Assembly: GCA_007922225.1 (NCBI GenBank)
Contig: ML679966.1
Span: 51,485,583-51,549,582 of the forward strand
Length of the DNA stretch: 64,000 nucleotides
Direction: 5' to 3'
DNA from: Emydura subglobosa
Taxonomy: Eukaryota > Chordata > Testudines > Chelidae
Position 1 is the first letter of the stretch; each line of letters opens with the position of its first letter. Position numbers and translations under genes: made by a program. The notes under the pieces are model-generated. The model was not told where the DNA came from. It made no database searches and saw only the letters and a program-made list of their open reading frames with translations. Shown piece by piece: positions 48,115 to 58,102 of this stretch.

Positions 48115-49050
48115 ATGGGGAGTCTTTTCTTATATGACCTGGTTGGCCACACTGGAAACACACAACAGTGTTCTCCTGATCAATTACTGGGTGCCTGTCC
48201 CAGGTACCCGGTGATAAGTGATGCACTGCTACCTCTTTCAGTTTCTTCAGTACCAGATTTCTTAAGAATTTCTCTCCCTGTATGTCCCCCTTGCTGTCCC
48301 AGGGTCAGGGTTCTCTGTCAGGTTACTTCCCTCAGAAGAGTCTCCTTGAACTAACCCCTTTTGATTGCATTGTTCAGCATTACCAGACTCCATATAGGCC
48401 TCTGCCCTCACCATGGCCTCATCAGTAGAAGGCAGTCAAAGCCTCTAGACCCAACTTGGGCTCCAGCAGGCAAGACTTTTAGGAATTTTTTTAAGATTAC
48501 AAGATCCACAACCTTGGCTATGGAATTCGTGTCAGGTTCCAATCATCACATTGCCAGATCCCATAAATGTTATGCTGCCACCCTAGGGCGCACCTCCCCA
48601 TGGGAAAGTCTCTATCCTAAACTGGTGGTGGTATGCTTTGGAGGTCAGTCACGGAATATCCAGAATGACTCCTTTTACAATTTTGTAGGGCTGTGCCTGC
48701 TCATCGGACAAAGCTCAGTAGGCTGCTTGAGCTGCTTCCAAGAGGAATGGGGCCACTCAAACTGCCTAAGAGAATTCGGCTCACCCTGCTGCTGTTGGTA
48801 CCCTCTCGAAAGTGCTCAAAAAGATCTCTGGGTCATCACCTGGACCCAATTTTGCCAGGCTGGGTACTCATCTGGCAGAACTTCCTTCTCCCAAAACTAC
48901 CCAGGTCCTTGGAGTCCATTTTCTAAGCATTGCAGGAAAGGTTGTTGCTGAGGCCATTAAGCCTCTGGCTGTTCTTGCTGCCCTTGTAATAGATACAACA
49001 AAAGAGCATGCAGCTGCTCCTGTTGGGCTGCCAGCATGCAGATTATATGC
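48115..49050 (-). pseudogene. Gypsy gag remnant: capsid and zinc knuckle
   Basis: The structural protein of the retrotransposon, which would coat its RNA. Near 49047 a frame begins MEHIICMLAAQQEQ. At about 48880-48820 the sequence encodes DDPEIFLSTFERVPTAAG, the conserved capsid start of Ty3/gypsy Gag (D-P-E-x-F/Y-L-x-x-F-E). At about 48170-48115 it encodes CFQCGQPGHIRKDS, a zinc knuckle whose last cysteine is now serine. Several frameshifts and stops lie between. Confidence 0.65.
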
Positions 49051-49693
49051 TCCATGTTCCCCCAGAGGAAGAAAAAAAGACTTTAGTTTGTCTGACTGCT
49101 CCTGCTCTTCAGTTAGTTGGTATCTCCCTCCTTCCCTGGGGTCCCCTGAATCCCCCCACTGCTGCTATCAATATGTGGGAGCACACCCACCCTTGGACTG
49201 CCCCCTTGCATCCAAGGTGCAATGTTGCCAGAATCCTCAGCTTCTGTGCCTCCTACTGGCCATCTGCCACTGGCTCCTGGTCTTCAGTGGCTCAGTGCTC
49301 AGGCCAAGTGAGCAAGCACTGTGTGGTCCAGTGTCTGTCTTGTCTGAGGGGGTCCAGGGTGGTCTGAATCCTCCTCACATTGGGGTAACAAGCTTAGCTA
49401 CAAGCTTTCTGCTTTTCCTCCTGGCTGAGGTAACTGTCAGTGATCAGGCTGTAGGCTGTGGCAGCTGAGGTGGCTTCCTGAACTGTCCGGTGAGCAGTCA
49501 CTCCCCTCACAATGGTGTGGTAGGCCGTTGGGGAACCTAACTCAATGGGGTTTCCCAACTGAGAATTGGGAAAATTGAAAAAAGAGTCAGTCACTCTGTG
49601 GGGGGGAACTGGATGTTCATTCATCTCTGGTTGTCTCCACAGCCCTCTCTTTCTCTTCCCTTTCAACTGACACCAGAGGAAGGGACTATCTCG

Positions 49694-49868
49694 GTGCTTA
49701 ATTTGTGGCAGGGCTTGCCATGGGCTGAGCCCCAGCACCTCTAGGTTTGGCAGTTCATAGCCCCGGCACCTCTGGGCTTGCTGCATCAGTTACGAATATA
49801 AAGAATTGCTTGAGCCCTGGCACCTAATTGCTTGAGCTCTGGCACCTCTTTCATTACTAATTAAGCAC
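49694..49868. mobile_element. Small inverted-end element in the gypsy remnant
   Basis: Ends GTGCTTAATT and AATTAAGCAC are perfect inverted copies 10 bp long. The inside contains repeated GAGC(C/T)C(C/T)GGCACCT motifs. No clear target duplication. Confidence 0.6.
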
Positions 49869-50384
49869 TCCTCTCTCCTAGCCATATGGTCCATGGGGTA
49901 AAGAAACAGGCAGAGCTCCCCTCTTTCAGGACATCTGCTTTATTTCCCTCTCTCCAGCCTTCTCTTTGCTTAAGGGAGGGTCATCTGGCAACAAGGCAGC
50001 AATGCTTCTGGGATGCAATCTTTGGCCCTGTCAGTGCCCAGGTAAGTTTCACTGTCCCCCTTGTGATAAGGGGTGTGGGGATATATTTTATATATATTGT
50101 AATTGCAACTATATACATAATCAAGTCAAATGTGTTAAACTAAGTGTCTCTGTGATGGGGTTTGGTACTCACGGCTGGGGTGCCTCCTTATAATCATCTG
50201 GGAATTAGTTCTCAACCAGTCTGACTCCCCCTCCTTCAGTTGCTTGCTCCATCTCTCTTCTTCTTCCTTGCTGGACACGATTGCTCTTGCTTCAAACTCA
50301 GGATCCACATAATGCAGAGTAGATGCTGGAGCCCCAGGTTGGGACTCAAGGTTCAACAACCTGGGGTTAGAAATGAGCATAGAC

Positions 50385-50462
50385 ACTAGGATAACAAACC
50401 CAGGATCTGCTAACTTGAGTTCTTCTAACTCTGGGCTTTTGTTGCAGTGTAGACATACCCCA
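50385..50462. repeat. Fragment of inverted-end element
   Basis: Ends TTGCAGTGTAGACATACC, related to the right end of the element at 33976-34259. It directly abuts the 3' limit of the LINE reverse transcriptase remnant. Confidence 0.5.
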
Positions 50463-52119
50463 CAATGTCTGCATGTTCACTTCCCAGGTAGAACGAACTA
50501 ATTTGCTGATCAGATTGATTCTTGTCTTTATTTTCAGCAAGGTCTTGGTAAAATATTCCTTGAAGGTCAAGGTGTCCTCCAGTGTAACACCTAGATACAC
50601 AGCTTTGAGGCATGGTCCAGCCTACGTCCATTCAGAAAGATGTTGAGCTGTTTATTGGTCTTTGTGTGCTATAGATGGAAACAGCTGAAAACTCTTTTTG
50701 GTACTAGGTTTTTTCCATCTTTTATAATAGTGGGCCATCTCTTTCATGTCAGCATTCAAGTCTTCTTCTAGGTGACTGATATCCTGGTCCTGTACTGCCA
50801 GACAAATGTAATCTGCATAGATTAAACACCTGGCAGTGGTATTGAGGAGGTCATTTGTAAAGAGATTGAAAAGTGTTGTTGTTAGAAATGAGCCCTGAGA
50901 TAGACAATTGTCTTGGGACTTCCAGGACATGGAGTTTTGATTTTGGTTTTTTTTGTTTGTTTTTTTTTGTGTAAGTAAAACTTAGAACCAGCGGCTGTGA
51001 CTGATGTGGGAATTTCTTGCTTTATTCTTGGAAGCCCTTATTGAATTAAATTGAAGTATCTTTGGGCATTGTATTAAATACAAAGTTTATGTATTATTGT
51101 GGGCCAGAATTGTATGTAACCTCTCTAGGTGAAAAGATGTGATTCAAAGGACTATACTGAAAATGTGCCAGACAAGAATGGACTTTTGGGCCAATAAGTG
51201 TGAAGTGGATTTTCTGAGGCATACCTAGGGAGAGGTAAATGTAAATTCCCCACCTCCAGTCATGTAAAAGCCTAGCCTTTTGAAGCTATGCCCTGAGGAG
51301 TAAGTCATTGTTTGCTGATTACCTGTTCCTTGACACTGACTCCCTGCCAGAGCCTTTCCCCACTGAGGGAGTTTTTTCCTGTGGCAGCAAAGGACTCCAG
51401 CAGCAGGGAGGGGGTGGGACTAAAAAGAACAGTGTGTATGGGGAGGCATGGCTTGGACAAGTAGAGGGGTGGGGTATGTACTCGTATACATCTCCATGCT
51501 TCAAGCACATCTTTACTTGCCTATGCCCTGTCTCACCATCTACACTGCTATTTGTACTAGTGCTGGGGTTAGGTGGGTATTGTACTCTACGTGCTACCAA
51601 AAGAAGCATGCAGTCTAGATATCCACTTACTCAGTCTGGCTTGCTGGGGATATCACAGTGTAGGCAGGGAACTGTGCAGCCTTAAAGAATCCCCAGTCAG
51701 GAGGAATGAGACACAGGGCTGTGCCCGAGAAAAGAGATAGCTGGGAGCCAGAAACCTTTAAGTGGGTGCCCTGAGGGGACCACATAAGGGAAATACAGAT
51801 GCAGTTATCCTGAAACTTTTTTTAGAGTGTCCTCTCAGCAATAGCTGCACAGCCATGACAACCCACTTTGGTAAGACCAATGATAGTTCGGTGGGTCTGT
51901 ATGCCAGATCATATTATATGCAGCAGTATGATCTAGAAACATTGCACCTGTCTTCTGCCCACACTTGGAAGCCATGCTTGATGTAAATCCATCATGCATC
52001 AGTTGTCTTTGCTCGTGTCTGAAATACAGATCTTGAGAGGGAAATCTGGAAAAGAAAAAAATGAAAGAATGAACCAGCTCAGACTCCCTAATGGTAGGGG
52101 TCATGGCCTTCATTTTCAC
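50463..52119 (-). pseudogene. LINE reverse transcriptase remnant (Jockey-superfamily-like)
   Basis: The reverse transcriptase of a non-LTR retrotransposon, in pieces. At about 51960-51890 the minus strand encodes KTGAMFLDHTAAYNMIWH, the motif A region (aspartate within LDxTAAYD/NxxWH). At 50930-50652 it encodes SQGSF, TTLFNLFTNDL and then LIYADYICLA. This is motif C, where the usual YADD has become YADY, so the catalytic pair is damaged. At 50600-50480 comes MYLGVTLEDTLTFKEYF, the thumb-side YLGVxLDxxLT motif. An unrelated insert (about 50945-51720) separates motifs A and C. The 5' endonuclease of what is probably the same copy lies at 61043-60720, beyond the Polinton. Confidence 0.75.
50945..51720. 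other. Insert inside the LINE remnant
   Basis: Separates the LINE's motif A and motif C regions, with a T-rich stretch at 50945-50970. No terminal repeats or coding sequence recognised. Confidence 0.4.
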
Positions 52120-52139
52120 AGGAGGTTGTAAAAGGGTGC

Positions 52140-53532
52140 ATTAAACCAGGCGATTAATAAAAACTTGTTTAAATTTGTCAATATGAATGTGTCTCCTCCA
52201 TACTTGTGTTTGGTAAAAGATGTTACAAGTAGCAGTCATGTCTACGCAGATGGCTTTTAAAAAAAAAATATTACATCCCTGGGGAAGTTGGGAGCTTGGG
52301 AGGGGTGAACTCTCTTTTTCAAGTAGCCAAAAAGCATAGTAAAACTTTGAACAGAAGATAGGTAATAGCTTGGCTTTCAGACCAGGATGCTTATGCTTTA
52401 CTCAAACTGGCCCAAATACATTTTAAAAGAAACAAGACCATTGTTTCAGACGTGGATGCGCAATGGCAGGCAGATTTGGTGGATATACAATAGTTCTTCA
52501 AACACAACAGCGGTTTTAAGTACATCTTAACATTCTATTCAAATATGCCTGGGTCTTAGGCCTCAAAGACAAGACCAGCGAATGAACAGCACACAGTCTG
52601 GGGCCCAGAGGTACCCCCAGATCCAATCTACAACCTGCCCCTGGGCACTTACCCCGCTGAGGTCAACTGGACGGTGGCACACCAGGTACCTAAGGGAAAG
52701 GGGGCAGGAAGTAGTCCGGGGAGGGGGGCCACCCAGTCCAGGGACTGGGGAACTGGACAGTGAGTCAGCGTGTTGTGGTTGGAACCCCGCTGATTCCATG
52801 GCATACCCCTCTGCCACGGTTAGGGACCTGGGCTGGGACGCAGTGGAGTCGGGTGGGCCTGCACCCCCCTCCTCCTTCCCTGACAACCCCGTTTGGGGGT
52901 GCTAACCTGTTTGCTGCTCCATCTGGGGCCTCTGAACTATTTGCTGCCTGGTGGGATGCTGGACTATTTGCTGCCTGTTGGGACTTCGGCTAACACCTTT
53001 GGACTGCCTGGCCTGAGCCAGAGACTGTTTCCCTGCCCCGGACTAGGCCAACCACTGCCGGAGCAGGGTAGGGAGTGGGTGTGGCCTCCCTCCGAAACTG
53101 ACAGGGAGGGACAGCCACCCATCCTACACAGACCCATTGATGTTAACCCCTCAAATTCTCAGAAGGTGTGGAAAATGGTTTACAGAGACTGTTTTAAAAT
53201 AAAAGTGGTTGTTGCCCCTTTTAGAAAAGGTGACCAAATGAGACTATCTAAAACCAAAGGAGCTTTTGAAAAAGGTTATGAATAAATGTTTACTGATGAG
53301 TTATTCATAGTGGATGAAGCCTTAACCAAGGGCCAGAGAGCTGTATACCGATTAAAAGATTACGAGCGTGAGGCAATTGCTGGATATTTTTACCCCAAAG
53401 AATTACCAAAAGTAAACCCCCAACGGGACAGGATTTACAGGATTGAAAAAGTTCTAGGGGAGAAAGGAAAAGGGAGGAAAAAAGCAGCTACTGGTGAAAT
53501 GGTTGGGGTGGCCTGATAAGTTTAACAGGTGA
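52140..53532 (+). pseudogene. Polinton integrase, split and core-deleted
   Basis: A retroviral-type (rve) integrase that would insert the element. The upstream part near 52385-52560 encodes QDAYALLKL-like and VDAQWQADLVDIQ text, which contains the first catalytic aspartate region, with stops and frame changes around it. From about 52575 to 53125 an unrelated GC-rich repeat replaces the region that should carry the second Asp and the Glu. The coding text resumes at about 53131 with NPSNSQKVWKMVY and runs to a C-terminal chromodomain that ends in VKWLGWPDKFNR and a TGA at 53530. A frame slip in the A-rich stretch near 53470-53490 separates the chromodomain's two halves. Confidence 0.8.
52575..53125 (+). 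repeat. GC-rich repeat within the integrase
   Basis: Its segment 52825-52862 is nearly identical (36 of 38) to the minus strand at 10683-10646, and composition changes sharply at both edges. TTTGCTGCCTG-type phrases recur (52933-52945, 52966-52978). It is open in two plus frames, giving chance fusions with the integrase text. Class unknown. Confidence 0.6.
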
Positions 53533-53604
53533 GTGGAAATGTCTCAACTCTGCAACATTTAGATGCAAAAGAAAACAATTACTCCTGCAAAGAGAGGGGG
53601 GGAA

Positions 53605-53960
53605 ATGAGCGACGGTTGCTTTTATATAACTTTGCCTAGCAATGCCAGCTCTGGAGTTTTTCCCTAAAACACCAGCTCGAACTTTACCGTACAGCTAATT
53701 AAACTCTTGGATCTCTGGAGTGCCTGGGAGGTGATGTTTGTGGAAATACAATACCCGCCCAACTGGAACAGTATCAATGAAGACACCCCTTTCAAAATCA
53801 CCTTTGGAGATAAGAAATAGAGTTTCATCCTATGATGAGTTTATTACTCGTCCATACCCGAATTACTGGATCATATGAACAGCACCATGACTCGTCACCC
53901 TGGAGCACCTGAACTATGACCCTGTTGGTAGAAAAGTTAGACTTAAATCCACCGATTTGA
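53605..53960 (+). pseudogene. Conserved small Polinton protein (unknown role)
   Basis: From ATG at 53605 the frame reads MSDGCFYITLPSNASSG, stops at a TAA about 20 codons in, and continues in the same frame to TAG at 53818-53820 through NTSSNFTVQL and WEVMFVEIQYPPNWNS. I know this FYxTLPSNxS and WEVGLxEIxxP pattern from an uncharacterised protein found in many animal Polintons, often near the polymerase. Downstream, 53905-53960 (LNYDPVGRKVRL) in another frame looks like the rest of the same protein. A single nonsense mutation and at least one frameshift inactivate it. Confidence 0.65.
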
Positions 53961-53964
53961 CACC

Positions 53965-55621
53965 ATCTATTCAGTGGCTGTTGTATACCACTCACAAAGA
54001 AAATATACAGATGTGTTATGCGTTACAGGAAGGCCCCTGCTTTCTAGATGGTTACACCATCGTTGGTAGGGTACATACAGCCTTTGTGTTTAACAGATGT
54101 TTTTCCATGGCTGCATCATCTGTTACTCTGAAAAAGCACGGAACCCTATGTTGGGGATGACTTTCGGGTTAATTTATTACAAGATGCAGCTCAAGACCGA
54201 CTATCTGAAAAGACTAGGATATGTAGTCAGGACTCTCTGGGCACATGAGTGGGAGCTGATGATAGAAACAGATAGGGAGTTTGCGGATTTCTTAAACAAA
54301 GCCCAATTGCCTCAGCCTCTGGTCCTAGGGATGCTCTTTTTGGGGATAGGACTAACACTATCTGTCTGTATTACAAACCTAACCCCAGGGAAGAAATCCA
54401 CCATTACGATTTTACCAGCCTGTACCCTTTTGTAAACAAAACCAAAGACTATCCTATCGGACATCCCAATATCGTTTATGAAAAATTTGGACCTCAAATG
54501 ATTTGGGAATTGCAAAAGTTAGTGTACCCTCTGCAAGGTTTCTTTTTCCCGTTGTTACGTGTCAGAGTGGATGGCAAACTTATGTTCCCACTATACTGAA
54601 CCTGTTCAGAAACTGAGCAGCAGGAGACATGTGCCTATAGTGATGAGGAGTGGGCCCTCCTGGGGACTTGGTGCACGATGGAATTGAATGCAGCCATAGC
54701 AAAAATCTATGAAATCTCAGAAAAATTTGAAACTTTTTTCAGAGTACATAAAATTACACCTGCATCAGAAACAAGAGGCTTCGGAGTATCCCGGCTGGTG
54801 CAAGGACAAAGAAAAACAAAATAAGTACATTAATTATTTCTATTGGAAAGAAGTCATGCGTTTATGCCAACAGGAGATCATGTTGAACCCTGCTAAGTGT
54901 CAAACCGCTAAACTGTTTTTAATTTCTCTTTGGGGTAAATTCAGCCAAAGAACAAACCTGCCCAAAACCAGTATCGTGAAAGACCCCAATGAACTTTTTC
55001 AGTACCTGTTTTCCCCCAATTATGAGATTTCATCCTGCGAGTTTATCGATGATGAAACAGCGTGCATGTCTTGGAAGCACGCAAAAGACCGCTACTCAGT
55101 CTCCAGAAATACCAACGTCTTCATTGCCTGTTTCACCACTGCTCACGCCTGCTTAGAACAATACAATGTGCTAGACAGGCTGCAAGAGAGGTGCCTGTAC
55201 CACGACACGGATTCAGTGATATTTGTGAAAAGGGAGGGTGACTGGAGACCCTTTGGGGAAATATTTAGGGGACCTCACAAGCAAGATCCCGCCAGATCAG
55301 CACATCACAGAGTTTGTGTCAGCTGGTCTGAAAACGTATGGGTACAAGCTGTCAGGAGGAAGGGCCTCTAAGAAAGTCAAAGGGATTACTCTCAATGTAG
55401 CAAACTGTGAAAAGATCAACTTTGACAGTCTGAAAGATCTGGTCCTGGACCATAGCACGGACGTGGGAGAAAACAACCAAAAAAAGATAGAAGTGCAACA
55501 ACCCTCTATCGTAAGGAACAAAAATCAGTGGCAAATAGAGAGAAAGTCCCTTAAGAAAACAGTCATTTACAACAATAGGGTCCTCAGAGAAGCTTTTAAG
55601 ACACTGCCGTACGGTTTTTGA
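53965..55621 (+). pseudogene. Polinton family B DNA polymerase, 5'-truncated
   Basis: Replicative DNA polymerase of the element, of the protein-primed family B group. The exonuclease half is missing. The text starts directly at the region just before the palm (GPCFLDGYTIVGRVHTAFVF, FFHGC), continues through WAHEWELMI (about 54240), and reaches motif A DFTSLYPF at 54408. Motif B-like KLFLISLWGKFSQR lies near 54907-54950. Motif C, HDTDSV, has both catalytic aspartates intact at 55204-55212. The last stretch, 55238-55621, keeps VKGITLN and ends LPYGF before TGA. At least five frame changes break it. Confidence 0.88.
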
Positions 55622-55624
55622 AAA

Positions 55625-56290
55625 ATGGATATGTAGTGGAGACACCCCTTTTTTGTAATTCTCGCAGGGCCTAGCAACTGCAGGAAAAGTTACTTTATAA
55701 AAAATGTGCTGGATAACGCCGAACGAATGTTGTCTGTTATGCCTGAGAATATTGCATGGTGTTACAGTTGTTGGCAGCCTCTGTATAAAGAACTGCTTGG
55801 TAAATATCCCTTTATCAATTTCGTGGGGGGGCTGCCCGATGTTTTGACGATGACCAGTTGTTTCCTACCAATAAAGTAAATATGATTATCATAGATGATC
55901 TGATGAACTCTGCTTGTGAAAGCAAATAAACTGAGAGGCTTTACCAAGTATGTGCATCACAGGAACCTGAGCATTATATATTTAGTTCAGAAAATATTTT
56001 GTTAGGGAAAAAAGAGTTGAACGATTAACCTAAACGCCAAGTACATGGTTCTGTTTAAAAAACCACAGGGATAAATTACAAATGACTACGCACAACCAGC
56101 AAATGTACCCTGGCAAAACACAATTCTTTCTAGAAGCTTTTGAGGATGCTACCAAAAGACCTTACGTACCTGGTGTTGTGTGTAAATGCTTCTACACCAG
56201 AGGCTTATAGACTAAGAACAGGTCTTTTCCCTACAGACTGGCTGGCAGTTTATACTTTGAAAAGAACAACAGCCAGGTATAAAAAGAGAC
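55625..56290 (+). pseudogene. Polinton packaging ATPase (FtsK/HerA type)
   Basis: The genome-packaging motor of the virion. ATG at 55625 is followed after three codons by a TAG, then WRHPFFVILAGPSNCRKSYF. This is the Walker A loop with Arg in place of the conserved Gly before Lys-Ser. Walker B is well kept at about 55881-55905 (MIIIDDLMN). The C-terminal part continues in shifted frames: FFLEAFEDATKRPY at about 56128-56165 and YRLRTGLFP near 56208. The order and residues are those of Polinton ATPases. Stops, frame slips and the Walker A change all indicate loss of function. Confidence 0.82.
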
Positions 56291-56326
56291 GAATTACCAG
56301 TTGAACTTTTTTAACAGCAGGGGTTG

Positions 56327-56645
56327 CCAAATGGAAAAAATATCTAGCTCTGTAAAAATAAACCTGGTTCTTTTAAAATTACTTAGCAAATCATCCCTGC
56401 AGCAAAGGAAGGCTATACTGTGTTCAGCCTCTGATGATTTAGTAACAGCCATCTCAGAAATAAAACTGAATATCTTAAAAGGAAACATACCTTTGACACA
56501 GAATCAAGTGTGTGCGCTGAGAAAGACACACATTTATAAAAACACTGTGTAATAAAAGGGTCTCGTTTAAAAGAAAGAAGCATCTGGTGAAGCAGTGGGG
56601 GAGGTTTATCGGACCTCTGTTAAGTTTTGCTATCCTTTAATAACA
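56327..56645 (+). pseudogene. Small basic Polinton protein
   Basis: From about 56331 the frame reads MEKISSSVKINLVLLKLL, then LQQRKAILCSASDDLV and ILKGNIPLTQNQ. After a frame slip at about 56525-56550 a basic segment and a hydrophobic tail follow (KRVSFKRKK, then GPLLSFAI). A protein with QRKxLLxxA, LKGNVP and a basic then hydrophobic C-terminus is common next to the ATPase in animal Polintons. Its role is unknown; a virion or DNA-associated function is a guess. Confidence 0.6.
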
Positions 56646-56665
56646 GGGCTTTTGACTAATTGATA

Positions 56666-57296
56666 ATGGAGTATGTGGAAAAAATGTGCCAGGTGCCAGT
56701 TGGAGCAATTAAGGGCTCCCCCTCTACCGGAGGAAAATATCAGAATGACTGCGACTCACTTGCTGGACACTGAAATGAAGTCTGTTCTTCAAAGGACTGA
56801 CTTAGCCGAATGTGAAAAGGCTAAACTATACGCTGCCGTGCTTCAAAGGTACCTAACATATGTGAAGCGGAATGATTCAGTTCAAGGGAAAATAAGTCTC
56901 TTTCTACCGGAACAGGAACAGAGCGTGACTGCTGAGGTCCCAGAAATACCAAAGACCTCTGACTCTATTGCTCAGGAGGTGTTGGATAATGTGAATAAGC
57001 ATTATAAGAAAAGTGCATTAGTATTGCTAAATAAGCTGGGCCAGCATAAAAATCTCTCTTCGTGGAATGATAAAGGGACATTTGTATACAAAGGCTCAGT
57101 GGTTAATGACTCTAACAGGGTCGACTTAGTCAGGGCCGTCCCCAGACCTGCTCTGTTCCTAGCAGACACATACCTAAAGGATGGGATGTGTTTATGAGCG
57201 CCTTGGCAGAGCTAAATGTGCCATCTTCCATCATGGGCAACGCGGCCAACAGAGATCTTTTGGAATGCCTGAAAGCCTCGACTGGAAAGCCTTGAT
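56666..57296 (+). pseudogene. Conserved Polinton protein of unknown function
   Basis: ATG at 56666 gives MEYVEKMCQVPV. A frame change then leads into EQLRAPPLPEEN and a long open stretch to 57197 (LLDTEMKSVLQRTDL, YAAVLQRYLTYV, SWNDKGTFVYKG, NSNRVDLVR-like text). Another slip near 57155 leads to GWDVFMSALAELNVPSSIMGN. I recognise this architecture (an Lxxx-D-x-xM-xxIL-x-R helix, a central acidic linker, then GxxVYxGxxIPxSNxxDLV and GWxxFxxAL) as a widespread Polinton-associated protein without known function. An AATAAA at 57415-57420 follows and would end the rightward unit. Confidence 0.7.
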
Positions 57297-57414
57297 CGTG
57301 AAACAACACCAATCCCTTTTTGCCTTCTGAAAACTGACTAAAAGATCCGAATGGCTCAGTGTGTAATATGTTTTCATGCTCTAAAAAATTTTAAAATGGT
57401 AATGTTTTGCTTTA

Positions 57415-57420
57415 AATAAA
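57415..57420 (+). terminator. Polyadenylation signal, rightward unit
   Basis: AATAAA 120 bp after the last rightward Polinton gene. Confidence 0.55.
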
Positions 57421-57546
57421 AAACTTCTGTGCTTTAAAAAAATTTTTTTTTAATATCTACGTGTACTTTCTCTGAAGTGGTGGTTGTTTAAAAAAAAAAA
57501 AACCCCACCAGACATCAATTGTCTTTAAACCCCTCGCCTCGGGCGC

Positions 57547-57552
57547 TTTATT
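57547..57552 (-). terminator. Polyadenylation signal, leftward unit
   Basis: AATAAA on the minus strand 12 nt past the protease stop at 57564. It faces the signal at 57415-57420. Confidence 0.6.
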
Positions 57553-57563
57553 GAGAAACATGG

Positions 57564-58100
57564 CTATGAAAGCCATTGCAAGATACAACAAACTTTTTGA
57601 AGCATGTTATGAGTGACCCTAGGCATGCCAGAGAATTTAATTTTTGAATTTTTTACAAAATTCATCACCATCTGGTCGTTTTCAACTAAGTCGTTAGAAT
57701 ACAATTTTAAAATCTGGTCAAAAGGTAAACCCTTGCTATGGTGATGTAAGAAAAACACACAGCAATAGCCATAGGGATGGGGATCTTCTAGTTGTCTAGT
57801 GTGAAACGCAATGTTGGTGGTATTTTTGTTTTAAAAATTTCATAATGCTTCTAGGAAACAGCATACTGTTCTGGGGGTGTCCATATGAGTCAAAAAACTC
57901 TCTGCGGTTACACTCTGCTAGGTACAAGGTGAGCCAGTGTGTTCACCTGGTTGGTTGTGTAGGTGCATGTAGACCACCAAACCTAAGGGTCTCTGAGACA
58001 GCTTGCTACTGGGGACCCAATCGCAAGAGAACACATCTAAGAAATTCTCTTTTGTGTAAGGGTCCACTGATAAGACATGTGAGAGCTGCACGATGTCCAT
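57564..58100 (-). pseudogene. Polinton adenain-like cysteine protease
   Basis: A Ulp1/adenain-family protease that would process virion proteins. ATG at 58100 lies 2 nt after the capsid stop, giving MDIVQLSHVLSVDPYT, then FLDVFSCDWVP and PLGLVVYMHLHNQPGEH. A frame slip near 57940 leads to the catalytic His in HWLTLYLAE (His codon 57939-57937) and the Asp in FFDSYG (57891-57889). Another slip leads to the Gln/Cys region, ending YGYCCVFFLHH (Cys at 57764 or 57761). The C-terminal tail is KGLPFDQILKLYSNDLVEND. All catalytic positions are visible, but not in one frame. Confidence 0.82.
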
Positions 58101-58102
58101 AT

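Larger units (their letters stand above)
46500..50350 (-). mobile_element. Ty3/gypsy retrotransposon remnant
   Basis: Minus-strand retroelement. In its reading direction it holds a gag start region near 49050, a capsid segment (about 48880-48640), a CCHC-like knuckle (about 48170-48115), a protease-like segment (about 47920-47790) and a coiled-coil segment (about 47660-47400). Reverse transcriptase and integrase are not recognised, so the pol part has been lost. LTR-like sequence is suspected at about 50149-50350 (TGTGATGGGGTTTGGTACTC) and 46500-46980 but could not be matched end to end. A small inverted-end element is inserted at 49694-49868. Confidence 0.6.

Noticed and set aside
48361..49468. 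Plus-strand open frames of 196-218 codons
   Set aside because: Antisense to the minus-strand gypsy gag remnant, with no domain on the plus strand.
52893..53285. 130-codon plus-strand frame taken as one protein
   Set aside because: A chance fusion of the GC-rich repeat with the integrase C-terminal text; composition changes sharply at about 53125.
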